The position numbers and the translations under genes are program-made. A stretch of 32,859 nucleotides of DNA, from positions 1-32,859 of the forward strand of contig NZ_VRUU01000055.1 in the NCBI RefSeq assembly GCF_008039875.1, given 5' to 3'. Positions 1 through 6,082 of the stretch are shown here, piece after piece. The first letter of the stretch is position 1; every line of letters starts with the position of its first letter. The notes under the pieces are model-generated. The model had not been told where the DNA came from. It did no database searches and saw nothing but the letters and a program-made list of their open reading frames with translations. This DNA is from Methylobacterium sp. WL119 (GTDB lineage Bacteria; Pseudomonadota; Alphaproteobacteria; Rhizobiales; Beijerinckiaceae).

Positions 1-112
1 GGGTGGGCCTCGCGGCACCGAAGGTCGGGAGAGGGGGGCGACCTCTCCGGATACGGCGTTCCCCTCTCCCGACCCGCTTCGTGGGCCACCCGCCCCCGCA
101 CAGGGGGGAGGG
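1..112. repeat. Palindromic intergenic repeat element, copy A (left end cut by window)
   Basis: Two 10-bp arms, GGGAGAGGGG (27-36) and CCCCTCTCCC (61-70), flank a 24-bp core (37-60). The core matches the reverse complement of the core at 17809-17832 in 21 of 24 positions, and the arms are identical. To the right, 81-112 is a GC-rich segment ending in GGGGGGAGGG that matches 17858-17889 in the same orientation at 29 of 32 positions. The element therefore looks like a central core between inverted hairpin modules, of the REP or palindromic-repeat kind common in GC-rich alphaproteobacteria. It lies just past the moaC stop codon, so in this position it could also act as a 3' hairpin for the trp-moaC transcript. 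The left boundary is outside the window. Confidence 0.8.
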
Positions 113-129
113 ATGAGCGCCGGGGGCCA

Positions 130-621
130 TCACGCCGCGTCCTCCGCGCGGTACGCGCCGGAGCGGCCGCCGTCCTTGGCGAGCAGGCGGATGCCCTCGA
201 TCCGCATGCCGCGGTCGGCGGCCTTCACCATGTCGTAGACCGTGAGGCAGGCGACCGAGACGGCGGTCAGCGCCTCCATCTCGACGCCGGTCGGGCCCTG
301 CACGCGGACCTCCGCCGTGAGGCGCAGGCCCGGCAGCGCGTCGTCGATCTCGCAATCGACCCGGACCTTGGTGAGCAGGAGCGGATGGCAGAGCGGGATC
401 AGCTCGTGGGTGCGCTTGGCCGCCATGATCCCGGCGAGGCGGGCGGTGCCGACCACGTCGCCCTTCTTGGCATCGCCCTCGCGGATCAGCGCCAGAGTGG
501 CGGGCAGCATCACCACCCGCCCCTCGGCGCGGGCGGTGCGGGTGGTCGCGGGCTTGTCGCCGACGTCGACCATGTTGGCCGCGCCGGTGGCGTCGAGGTG
601 CGTGAGGCGGGGTTCGTCCAC
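130..621 (-). CDS. moaC: Cyclic pyranopterin monophosphate synthase MoaC
   Basis: MoaC works with MoaA to convert GTP into cyclic pyranopterin monophosphate, the first step of molybdenum cofactor synthesis in the cytoplasm. The 163-residue product has the family length. It shows the conserved LIPLCHPL segment (74-81), the VQGPTGVEMEALTA segment (107-120) and YDMVKA with the catalytic Asp130 and Lys133. The start is a GTG at 619-621, because the family N-terminus (LTHLDATGAANMVDV) begins right after it and no suitable ATG exists. It begins 2 bp after the trpC stop, so it is probably translationally coupled to the trp operon. The trpC-moaC junction is usual in alphaproteobacteria, where moeA often follows; that gene would lie beyond the left edge, past the repeat element. 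Confidence 0.96.
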   Translation of the reverse strand: MDEPRLTHLDATGAANMVDVGDKPATTRTARAEGRVVMLPATLALIREGDAKKGDVVGTARLAGIMAAKRTHELIPLCHPLLLTKVRVDCEIDDALPGLRLTAEVRVQGPTGVEMEALTAVSVACLTVYDMVKAADRGMRIEGIRLLAKDGGRSGAYRAEDAA

Positions 622-623
622 GA

Positions 624-1499
624 TCAGCCCTTCGCCTTCTTCGCGGCCTTGGGCCCGAACAGCAGGTCGTGCGTCGCCGCCGTCACGTCGTCCTGGCGCA
701 TCAGGCTCTCGCCGACGAGGACGACGTTGAGGCCGTGGCGGCCGAGCCGGGCGACGTCGGCATGGCCGCCGATGCCGCTCTCGGCCACCGCGATGCGGTC
801 GGGCGGGATCTCGGCGCCGAGCGTGATCGCAGTCTCGAACGAGACCTCGAAGGTCTTCAGGTTGCGGTTGTTGACGCCGATCAGCGCGGTGCCGAGCGGG
901 ATCGCGCGGGCGAGCTCGGCGGCGTCGTGCACCTCGACCAGCACGTCCATGCCGAGCTCGTGCGCCGTCTCGACCAGGGCTTCCGCCTCGTCGTCGTCGA
1001 GGCAGGCCATGATCGCCAGGATGCAGTCGGCGCCCCAGGCCCGCGCCTCGTAGACCTGGTAGGGCTCGAACAGGAAGTCCTTGCGCAGCACCGGAAGCCG
1101 GCAGGCCTCGCGCGCCTGGGTGAGGTATTCGGGCCGGCCCTGGAACGAGGGCTCGTCGGTGAGCACCGAGAGGCAGGTGGCGCCGCCCTTCTCGTAGGCG
1201 GCGGCCAGCGCGGCCGGGTCGAAATCCGCCCGGATCAGGCCCTTGGACGGCGAGGCCTTCTTCACCTCGGCGATCAGCGCCGGGCGCCCTTCCGCCACGT
1301 GCGCCCGGATCGCGTCGGCGAAGCCCCGCGGCGGCGAGGCCTTGGCGGCGCGCGTCTCCAGCTTGGCGAGCGGCACCCGCAGCTTCGCCTCGGCGATCTC
1401 GCGGCGCTTGTAGGCCTCGATGCGGGCGAGCACGCTCGAGCGATCGGTCGCCGGCGGCTCGGTCGGAGGCGGCGGTTCGGCGAGGGCGTCGGTGGCCAT
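624..1499 (-). CDS. trpC: Indole-3-glycerol phosphate synthase TrpC
   Basis: This is the indole-3-glycerol phosphate synthase of tryptophan biosynthesis, which closes the indole ring from carboxyphenylamino-deoxyribulose phosphate. The 291-residue protein has the TIM-barrel signature: AEVKKASPSKG (Glu78 and Lys80), LRKDF in the middle, GVNNRNL and VAESGI further on, and VGESLM near the end. It is a stand-alone enzyme, not fused to TrpF. It has about 20 extra N-terminal residues rich in proline (EPPPPTEPP) before the usual start region (VLARIEAYKRREI). The ATG is 9 bp after the trpD stop, with an AGGG ribosome-binding sequence overlapping that stop, which supports the longer form. Confidence 0.96.
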   Translation of the reverse strand: MATDALAEPPPPTEPPATDRSSVLARIEAYKRREIAEAKLRVPLAKLETRAAKASPPRGFADAIRAHVAEGRPALIAEVKKASPSKGLIRADFDPAALAAAYEKGGATCLSVLTDEPSFQGRPEYLTQAREACRLPVLRKDFLFEPYQVYEARAWGADCILAIMACLDDDEAEALVETAHELGMDVLVEVHDAAELARAIPLGTALIGVNNRNLKTFEVSFETAITLGAEIPPDRIAVAESGIGGHADVARLGRHGLNVVLVGESLMRQDDVTAATHDLLFGPKAAKKAKG

Positions 1500-1508
1500 C
1501 GGTATACC

Positions 1509-2522
1509 CTATCCGTTCGAGACCGCGACGAGGCGGGCCAGCGTCGCGCGGGCCGCCCCCGAATCGATCGCATCCTGCGCCCGCGCGACGCCGTCGGCGA
1601 GGGCGTGCGTCAGGCCTGCGACCACGAGCGCGGCGCCCGCATTCAGAACCGCGATGTCCCGGTAGGCGTTGCGCGTGCCCGACAGGACGTCGGCCAAGGC
1701 GCGCGCGTTGTGCTCGGGATCGCCGCCGCGCAGCGCCTCGAGGTCGTGCAGCGGCAGGCCGACGTCCCGCGGATCGACCGCGAAGGTCGAGATCCGGCCG
1801 TCCTCCAGCGCCACCACCTGGGTCGGGCCGGTGACGGTGATCTCGTCGAGCCCGTCCGAGCCGTGCACGGTCCAGACCCGGCGACTTCCGAGCTCGGCGA
1901 GGACCTGCGTCAGCGGCTCGGCCCAGGCCGCCTGCGACACGCCGAGCAGCTGGCATTCGACGCCGGCCGGGTTCGAGAGGGGCCCGAGCAAGTTGAAGAT
2001 GGTGCGCACCGGCAATTCCGAGCGCACCGCCGCCACGTGCCGCATCGCGCCGTGGTGGGTCTGGGCGAACATGAAGCACAGGCCGGCCTGCGTCAGGCAC
2101 CGGCTCAGGCCCGCCGGGTCGAGCCCGAGCCTGACGCCGAGCGCCGCCAGCACGTCGGCCGCGCCCGAGCGCGAGGTCGCGGCGCGGTTGCCGTGCTTGG
2201 CCACCGGCACGCCGCAGGCGGCGGTGACGATCGCGGCCAGCGTCGAGACGTTGTAGCTGCCCGAGTGGTCGCCGCCGGTGCCGACCACGTCGACGCTGCC
2301 GGCCGGCGCCGCGACCCGGACCATGCGCGCGCGCATCGCCTCGACGGCGCCGACGATCTCGTCCGGCGTCTCGCCGCGGACCTTGAGGCCGACGAGGAAG
2401 GCGCCGGCCTGGACGGGCGTGACCTCGCCCGACAGCAGGTCGTCGAACGCCGCGCGGGCTTCCGCCCGGTCGAGGGAGAACCCGGCGGCGACCTTGGCGA
2501 GATGGGGCTTGAAGGATTCCAT
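1509..2522 (-). CDS. trpD: Anthranilate phosphoribosyltransferase TrpD
   Basis: TrpD transfers phosphoribosyl from PRPP to anthranilate, the second step of the tryptophan branch. The 337 residues match the family length. Visible motifs are the PRPP-binding VVGTGGD, the KHGNRAATSRSG segment that contacts pyrophosphate and anthranilate, FAQTHHGAMRHV with the substrate-channel residues, RTIFNLLGPLSNPA, and the metal-binding HGSDGLDEIT. It is separate from the TrpG glutaminase, unlike the fused enterobacterial form. It sits 36 bp downstream of trpG and 9 bp upstream of trpC, in one transcription direction. Confidence 0.97.
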   Translation of the reverse strand: MESFKPHLAKVAAGFSLDRAEARAAFDDLLSGEVTPVQAGAFLVGLKVRGETPDEIVGAVEAMRARMVRVAAPAGSVDVVGTGGDHSGSYNVSTLAAIVTAACGVPVAKHGNRAATSRSGAADVLAALGVRLGLDPAGLSRCLTQAGLCFMFAQTHHGAMRHVAAVRSELPVRTIFNLLGPLSNPAGVECQLLGVSQAAWAEPLTQVLAELGSRRVWTVHGSDGLDEITVTGPTQVVALEDGRISTFAVDPRDVGLPLHDLEALRGGDPEHNARALADVLSGTRNAYRDIAVLNAGAALVVAGLTHALADGVARAQDAIDSGAARATLARLVAVSNG

Positions 2523-2558
2523 CGGCTCGACGGGCGACGCGTTCGCGGGAATCCCGCG

Positions 2559-3206
2559 TCAATGCACGCCGGGACGGGCCTTGTCACGTGCCTGGTCCCG
2601 CCCGCGCGCCCGGTTCCACGCCGTCGCGATGTCGAGGAAGTTCTGCAGGATCCGCGTGCCGTGATGCGAGAGGATGCTCTCGGGGTGGAACTGCACGCCG
2701 TGCACCGGCAGGTGCGCGTGCTCCAGGCCCATGATCAGGCCGTCGGCCTCGGCGGTCACCGTCAGCGCCTCGGGGCAGCCGGCGCGATCGACCACCAGCG
2801 AATGGTAGCGCGTCGCGTCGAAGCTGTCGTTGAGCCCGCGGAAGATGCCCTTCGCGCCGTGGCGGATGGTCGAGACCTTGCCGTGCATCGGCGCGGGCGC
2901 CCGCACCACGTCGCCGCCGAAGGCCTGGCCGATCGCCTGGAGGCCGAGGCAGACCCCGAAGATCGGGATCTCGCCCGAGAGCTCCCTGACCGCATCGAGG
3001 CAGATGCCGGCCTCGTTCGGGGTGCAGGGCCCGGGCGACAGCACCAGGGCGTCGGGCGCGCGCGCGCGGATCTCGTCGACCGTCACCTGGTCGTTGCGCA
3101 CCACGTCGATCGCGCCGCTGAGCGGGCCGATCAGATGGACGAGGTTCCAGGTGAAGGAATCGTAGTTGTCGATGACGAGGACGGAGGGCGTCGGCGCGGG
3201 TTCCAT
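2559..3206 (-). CDS. trpG: Anthranilate synthase component II (glutamine amidotransferase) TrpG
   Basis: TrpG hydrolyses glutamine and passes ammonia to TrpE. In the 215-residue class I amidotransferase the triad is Cys86 (GVCLG), His174 and Glu176 (VQFHPES). The N-terminal VLVIDNYDSFTWNLV and the LSPGPCTP oxyanion region are typical. An upstream in-frame ATG would add 12 residues, but the ATG at 3204-3206 fits the family start better. The last 20 or so residues are Arg-rich and unconserved in type. In many relatives trpG directly follows trpE. Here the VOC/MarR pair separates them by about 1.35 kb, so trpG either needs its own promoter or depends on readthrough. Confidence 0.96.
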   Translation of the reverse strand: MEPAPTPSVLVIDNYDSFTWNLVHLIGPLSGAIDVVRNDQVTVDEIRARAPDALVLSPGPCTPNEAGICLDAVRELSGEIPIFGVCLGLQAIGQAFGGDVVRAPAPMHGKVSTIRHGAKGIFRGLNDSFDATRYHSLVVDRAGCPEALTVTAEADGLIMGLEHAHLPVHGVQFHPESILSHHGTRILQNFLDIATAWNRARGRDQARDKARPGVH

Positions 3207-3273
3207 GACCGACGATCTGGCCCGGCCGGCGGCGCCGGTCAAGGCGCCGGGCGCGTCTGCCGCTTCACGCCGG

Positions 3274-4047
3274 TCAGGCCGCCACCCTCGGCCCGACCAG
3301 GGCGAACAGCGTGCCCTGCGGATCCTTGGCCTGGATGATCCAGGCGCCCCCCGGCACCGCGTGCGGGCCCTGCAGGACGGTGCCGCCGGCCGCAGCGACC
3401 CGCTCGGCCGCGGCGGCGATCGATTCGACGGCGATGTAGAACAGCCAGCACGGGGCTGCCGGCATCGGCGAGGTCATCATCCCGCCGAGGTCGACCCCGT
3501 GGCGGGCGAAGACCTGATAGGTGCCCATCGGCCCCATATCGACCGCCATGGACTTTTCCCAGCCGAACAGGCCGGCATAGAAGGCGAAGGCCGGTTCCCC
3601 ATCGCGGGCGTGCAGCTCGTGCCAGCCGAACGGGCCGGGCGTGCCCGGCGGCGGCATCGGCGGCGGCGTCCCGTCGCCGCGAAACAGCGCGAAGGCGGCG
3701 CCCTGCGGGTCGGCGGCCGTGCAGAACCGGCCGACGCCCGGGATGTCGCGCGGTCCGAAGGTCACGCGCCCGCCGGCCGCCGTCACGCGCGCGGCGGAGG
3801 CGTCCACGTCGGCGACCGCGACGTATCCGAGCCAGCCCGGCCGCGCGCCGGCGGGGGGCTCGCATCCGGTCGGGGCCATCATCCCGCAGATCCGGACGTC
3901 GCCCGCCCGCGCGATGCGGTAGTCGACCCCCGGCATCCCCGCATCGGCGATGCTCCAGCCTGCGACCGCGCCGTAGAAGGCTTGGGCCGACGCGATATCG
4001 GGCGTCGTCAGCTCGTACCAGACGAAGGTGCCCGCGTGATCCGCCAC
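3274..4047 (-). CDS. Two-domain VOC (glyoxalase-like) family protein
   Basis: The 257-residue protein has two tandem vicinal-oxygen-chelate domains. Domain 1 covers about residues 7-122 (FVWYELTTPDIASAQAFY to DPQGAAFALF) and domain 2 about 138-254 (FGWHELHARDGEPAFAFY to DPQGTLFALV). Members of this subgroup resemble the mycobacterial antigen Cfp30B and are usually annotated only as VOC proteins; no substrate can be assigned. The start is a GTG at 4045-4047 with GAGG just upstream, and no in-frame ATG precedes it. It is divergent from a MarR regulator with a palindrome in the 69-bp gap, so it is the probable regulated target. It is followed 67 bp later by trpG. Confidence 0.85.
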   Translation of the reverse strand: MADHAGTFVWYELTTPDIASAQAFYGAVAGWSIADAGMPGVDYRIARAGDVRICGMMAPTGCEPPAGARPGWLGYVAVADVDASAARVTAAGGRVTFGPRDIPGVGRFCTAADPQGAAFALFRGDGTPPPMPPPGTPGPFGWHELHARDGEPAFAFYAGLFGWEKSMAVDMGPMGTYQVFARHGVDLGGMMTSPMPAAPCWLFYIAVESIAAAAERVAAAGGTVLQGPHAVPGGAWIIQAKDPQGTLFALVGPRVAA

Positions 4048-4073
4048 GGCCTCGGCTCCCGGAACAGGCGCGT

Positions 4074-4103
4074 TTGTCGCATTGCGATTTGCGTTGATAT
4101 CAA
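4074..4103 (+). promoter_or_regulatory. Candidate promoter of the MarR gene
   Basis: TTGTCG at 4074-4079 and TATCAA at 4098-4103 are separated by 18 bp, a sigma-70-like arrangement with 4 of 6 matches in each box. The second box lies inside the palindrome. Transcription would start around 4110, leaving a leader of only a few bases, which fits the lack of a clear Shine-Dalgarno sequence before the ATG at 4117. This was found by eye and is only suggestive. Confidence 0.35.
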
Positions 4104-4108
4104 CGCAA
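4089..4108. promoter_or_regulatory. Palindromic operator between the MarR and VOC genes
   Basis: TTGCGTTGATATCAACGCAA is a perfect 20-bp palindrome. It lies 41 bp from the VOC start codon and 8 bp from the MarR start codon, in the only A/T-rich patch of this neighbourhood. MarR dimers typically bind such palindromes between their own gene and a divergent target, and a TTGATATCAA core is common in their sites. It probably mediates autorepression and control of the VOC gene. Confidence 0.75.
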
Positions 4109-4116
4109 TTTGACGG

Positions 4117-4557
4117 ATGTCAACCGTCGTCCCCTTCGCGACCACCGCCGTCGTCCGCGAGACGTGCCTTTGCCTGCACACCCAGCGCGCGGCCCGCGCC
4201 CTCGGTCGCCGCTTCGACGACGCGCTGCGGCCGCTCGGGCTGACGAGCGGGCAGTTCTCGCTGCTGATGTCCCTCAACCGGCCCGAGCCGGCGCCGATGG
4301 CGTCGGTGGCCCGCCTGCTCGCGATGGACCGGACGACGCTCACCGCCGCCGTGAAGGTTCTGGAGCGGCGCGGCCTCGCGACGGTCGCCGTCGATCCGAA
4401 GGACCGGCGCGGCCGCCTCCTGGCCTTGACGGAGGCCGGTCGCGCCAGCCTCGTGGCGGCGGTGCCGGTCTGGCGCGAGACGCACGCGGCCGTCGATGCG
4501 GCGCTCGGCGGGGTCGATGCGGATGCCTTGCGGACCGCGTTGCGCGCGCTCGGCTGA
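4117..4557 (+). CDS. MarR family winged-helix transcriptional regulator
   Basis: The 146-residue protein has the MarR layout. An N-terminal dimerisation helix (VRETCLCLHTQRAARALGRRFDD) is followed by a winged helix-turn-helix: LTSGQFSLLMSL, then MASVARLLAMDRTTLTAAVKVLERRGLA as the recognition region (about residues 61-89) and the wing DPKDRRGRLLALTEAG. A C-terminal helix closes the dimer interface. The CLCLH motif with two cysteines near the N-terminus recalls regulators that sense oxidation or phenolic ligands, but the ligand is not known. The gene is divergent from the VOC gene and ends 2 bp from the trpE stop codon on the other strand, so it lies antisense to any trpE-to-trpG readthrough transcript. 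Confidence 0.93.
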   Translation: MSTVVPFATTAVVRETCLCLHTQRAARALGRRFDDALRPLGLTSGQFSLLMSLNRPEPAPMASVARLLAMDRTTLTAAVKVLERRGLATVAVDPKDRRGRLLALTEAGRASLVAAVPVWRETHAAVDAALGGVDADALRTALRALG

Positions 4558-4559
4558 GC

Positions 4560-6077
4560 CTACTGACCGCGCTTCGCCTGGGCCGCGAAGCGCACCGCGT
4601 CCTCGGCCGCGCGGAACAGGGCGCGGGCCTTGTTCACGCATTCCTGCTGCTCGGATTGCGGATCGGAATCGTAGACGATGCCGGCGCCGGCCTGCACGTG
4701 CATGCGGCCGTCCTTCACGATCGCGGTGCGCAGGACGATGCAGGTGTCCATCTCGCCGCGCGCGCCGAAATAGCCGATGCAGCCGCCGTAGGGCCCGCGC
4801 TTCTCGCGCTCGAGCTCGTCGATGATCTCCATCGCCCGCACCTTCGGTGCCCCCGAGACCGTGCCGGCCGGGAACCCGGCCGCGAGCGCGGCCAGGGTGT
4901 CGTGCCTCGGGTCGAGGTCGCCCTCGACGTTCGAGACGATGTGCATCACGTGGCTGTAGTATTCGAGGAAGAACGAGCCGGTGACGGTGACGGTGCCGAG
5001 CCGGGCGACGCGGCCGACGTCGTTGCGGCCGAGGTCGAGCAGCATCAGGTGCTCGGAGCGCTCCTTGGGGTCGGCCAGCAGCTCGTCGGCGAGCGCGCGG
5101 TCCTCGGCCGGCGTCGCGCCGCGGCGGCGGGTGCCGGCGATCGGCCGGATCGTGACCTTGCCGTCGCGCACCCGCACGAGGATCTCGGGCGACGAGCAGA
5201 CGACCTGGAACTCGCAGAAGTCGAGGTAGCACAGGAACGGCGCCGGGTTCGTGCGCCGCAGCGAGCGGTAGAGCGCGATCGCCGGCAGGGTGAACGGCGC
5301 CTCGAAGCGCTGCGACAGCACCACCTGGAACACGTCGCCGGCGGCGATGTATTCCTTCGCCTTGGCCACCATCGCGAGATAGGCCTCCGGCGAGGTGTTC
5401 GAGACCGGCTCGGGCCTCGCGACCGCGGCGAGGTCGACCCGCGCCTCGATCGGCAGCGGGCCTTCCAGCGCCTCGGCGATCCGGTCGAGGCGCGCCAGCG
5501 CCGCCTCGTAGGCGGCCTTCGCCGTCACCCCGGCCGCCGGGCGCACCGGGCAGACCACGGTGATCAGGTCGCGCACGGAATCGAACACCACCATCACCCG
5601 CGGGCGCACGAGGATGGCGTCGGGCACGTTCAGCGGGTCGGGATTGGGCTCGGGCAGCCGTTCCATGGCACGGACCATGTCGTAGCCGAGATAGCCGAAC
5701 AGGCCGGCCGCCATCGGCGGAAGCTCGGAGCCCTCGCCCTCCACGATCGCGCTCTCGGCGATCAGCGCGCGCAGCGACTCGAGCGGCGCGCGCGCGTCGG
5801 CGACGAAGGCGGAGAGGTCGTCGCGGGCGAGTGCGGCGCGGCCGTCGCGGCAACGCCAGGCGAGGTCGGGATCGAGGCCGATCATCGAGTAGCGCCCGCG
5901 CACCACGCCGCCCTCGACCGATTCGAGCAGGAAGGCCGGGCCGGAATGGCGGCTGCGCAGCTTGAGGAACGCGGCGACCGGCGTCTCGAGGTCGGCCACC
6001 AGCGTCAGGTCGAGGAGGACCGGGCGACCGGCCTCGTAGGCCGCCGCGTAGGCGGCGTAGTCGGACGCGTCCGCCAT
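4560..6077 (-). CDS. trpE: Anthranilate synthase component I TrpE
   Basis: TrpE converts chorismate and ammonia from TrpG to anthranilate. The 505-residue protein has the N-terminal regulatory domain with the LLES motif (50-53), part of the tryptophan feedback site in this family. The C-terminal chorismate-binding domain shows PIAGTRRRG, SEHLMLLDLGRNDVGRV, HIVSNVEG, FPAGTVSGAPKVRAMEII and QAGAGIVYDSDP. It starts 5 bp after the ppiD stop, with AGGG over that stop, so the two genes are probably co-transcribed. Co-location of a PpiD-like gene and trpE is frequent in alphaproteobacteria. Its 3' end faces the MarR gene with a 2-bp gap. Confidence 0.97.
   Translation of the reverse strand: MADASDYAAYAAAYEAGRPVLLDLTLVADLETPVAAFLKLRSRHSGPAFLLESVEGGVVRGRYSMIGLDPDLAWRCRDGRAALARDDLSAFVADARAPLESLRALIAESAIVEGEGSELPPMAAGLFGYLGYDMVRAMERLPEPNPDPLNVPDAILVRPRVMVVFDSVRDLITVVCPVRPAAGVTAKAAYEAALARLDRIAEALEGPLPIEARVDLAAVARPEPVSNTSPEAYLAMVAKAKEYIAAGDVFQVVLSQRFEAPFTLPAIALYRSLRRTNPAPFLCYLDFCEFQVVCSSPEILVRVRDGKVTIRPIAGTRRRGATPAEDRALADELLADPKERSEHLMLLDLGRNDVGRVARLGTVTVTGSFFLEYYSHVMHIVSNVEGDLDPRHDTLAALAAGFPAGTVSGAPKVRAMEIIDELEREKRGPYGGCIGYFGARGEMDTCIVLRTAIVKDGRMHVQAGAGIVYDSDPQSEQQECVNKARALFRAAEDAVRFAAQAKRGQ
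4569..4593 (+). terminator. Hairpin just past the MarR stop, inside the trpE 3' end
   Basis: GCGCTTCGC (4569-4577) and GCGAAGCGC (4585-4593) form a perfect 9-bp stem with a 7-base loop, 11 bp past the MarR stop codon. No T-tract follows. It also lies within the last codons of trpE, so the stem may simply reflect coding sequence. It is listed as a possible end for the MarR transcript. Confidence 0.25.
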
Positions 6078-6082
6078 CGGCC

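Noticed and set aside
130..2562. An 810-codon open frame on the minus strand spanning moaC, trpC and trpD
   Set aside because: Only its last part in the moaC frame is a real protein. The rest is Arg/Gly/Ala-rich shadow translation of trpC and trpD, as expected at this GC content.
3207..3273. Possible terminator or attenuator before trpG (GGCGCC repeats near 3230-3250)
   Set aside because: The two hexamers are self-palindromic and GC-rich, no T-tract follows, and no leader peptide with Trp codons is visible.
669..3338. An 889-codon plus-strand open frame antisense to the trp genes
   Set aside because: Lack of stops on the antisense strand follows from high GC codon use; no domain or ribosome-binding site supports it.
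3166..4113. Long plus-strand open frame opposite trpG and the VOC gene
   Set aside because: Its composition is Arg/His/Gly-rich with no family motifs, while the opposite strand encodes clear trpG and VOC domains.
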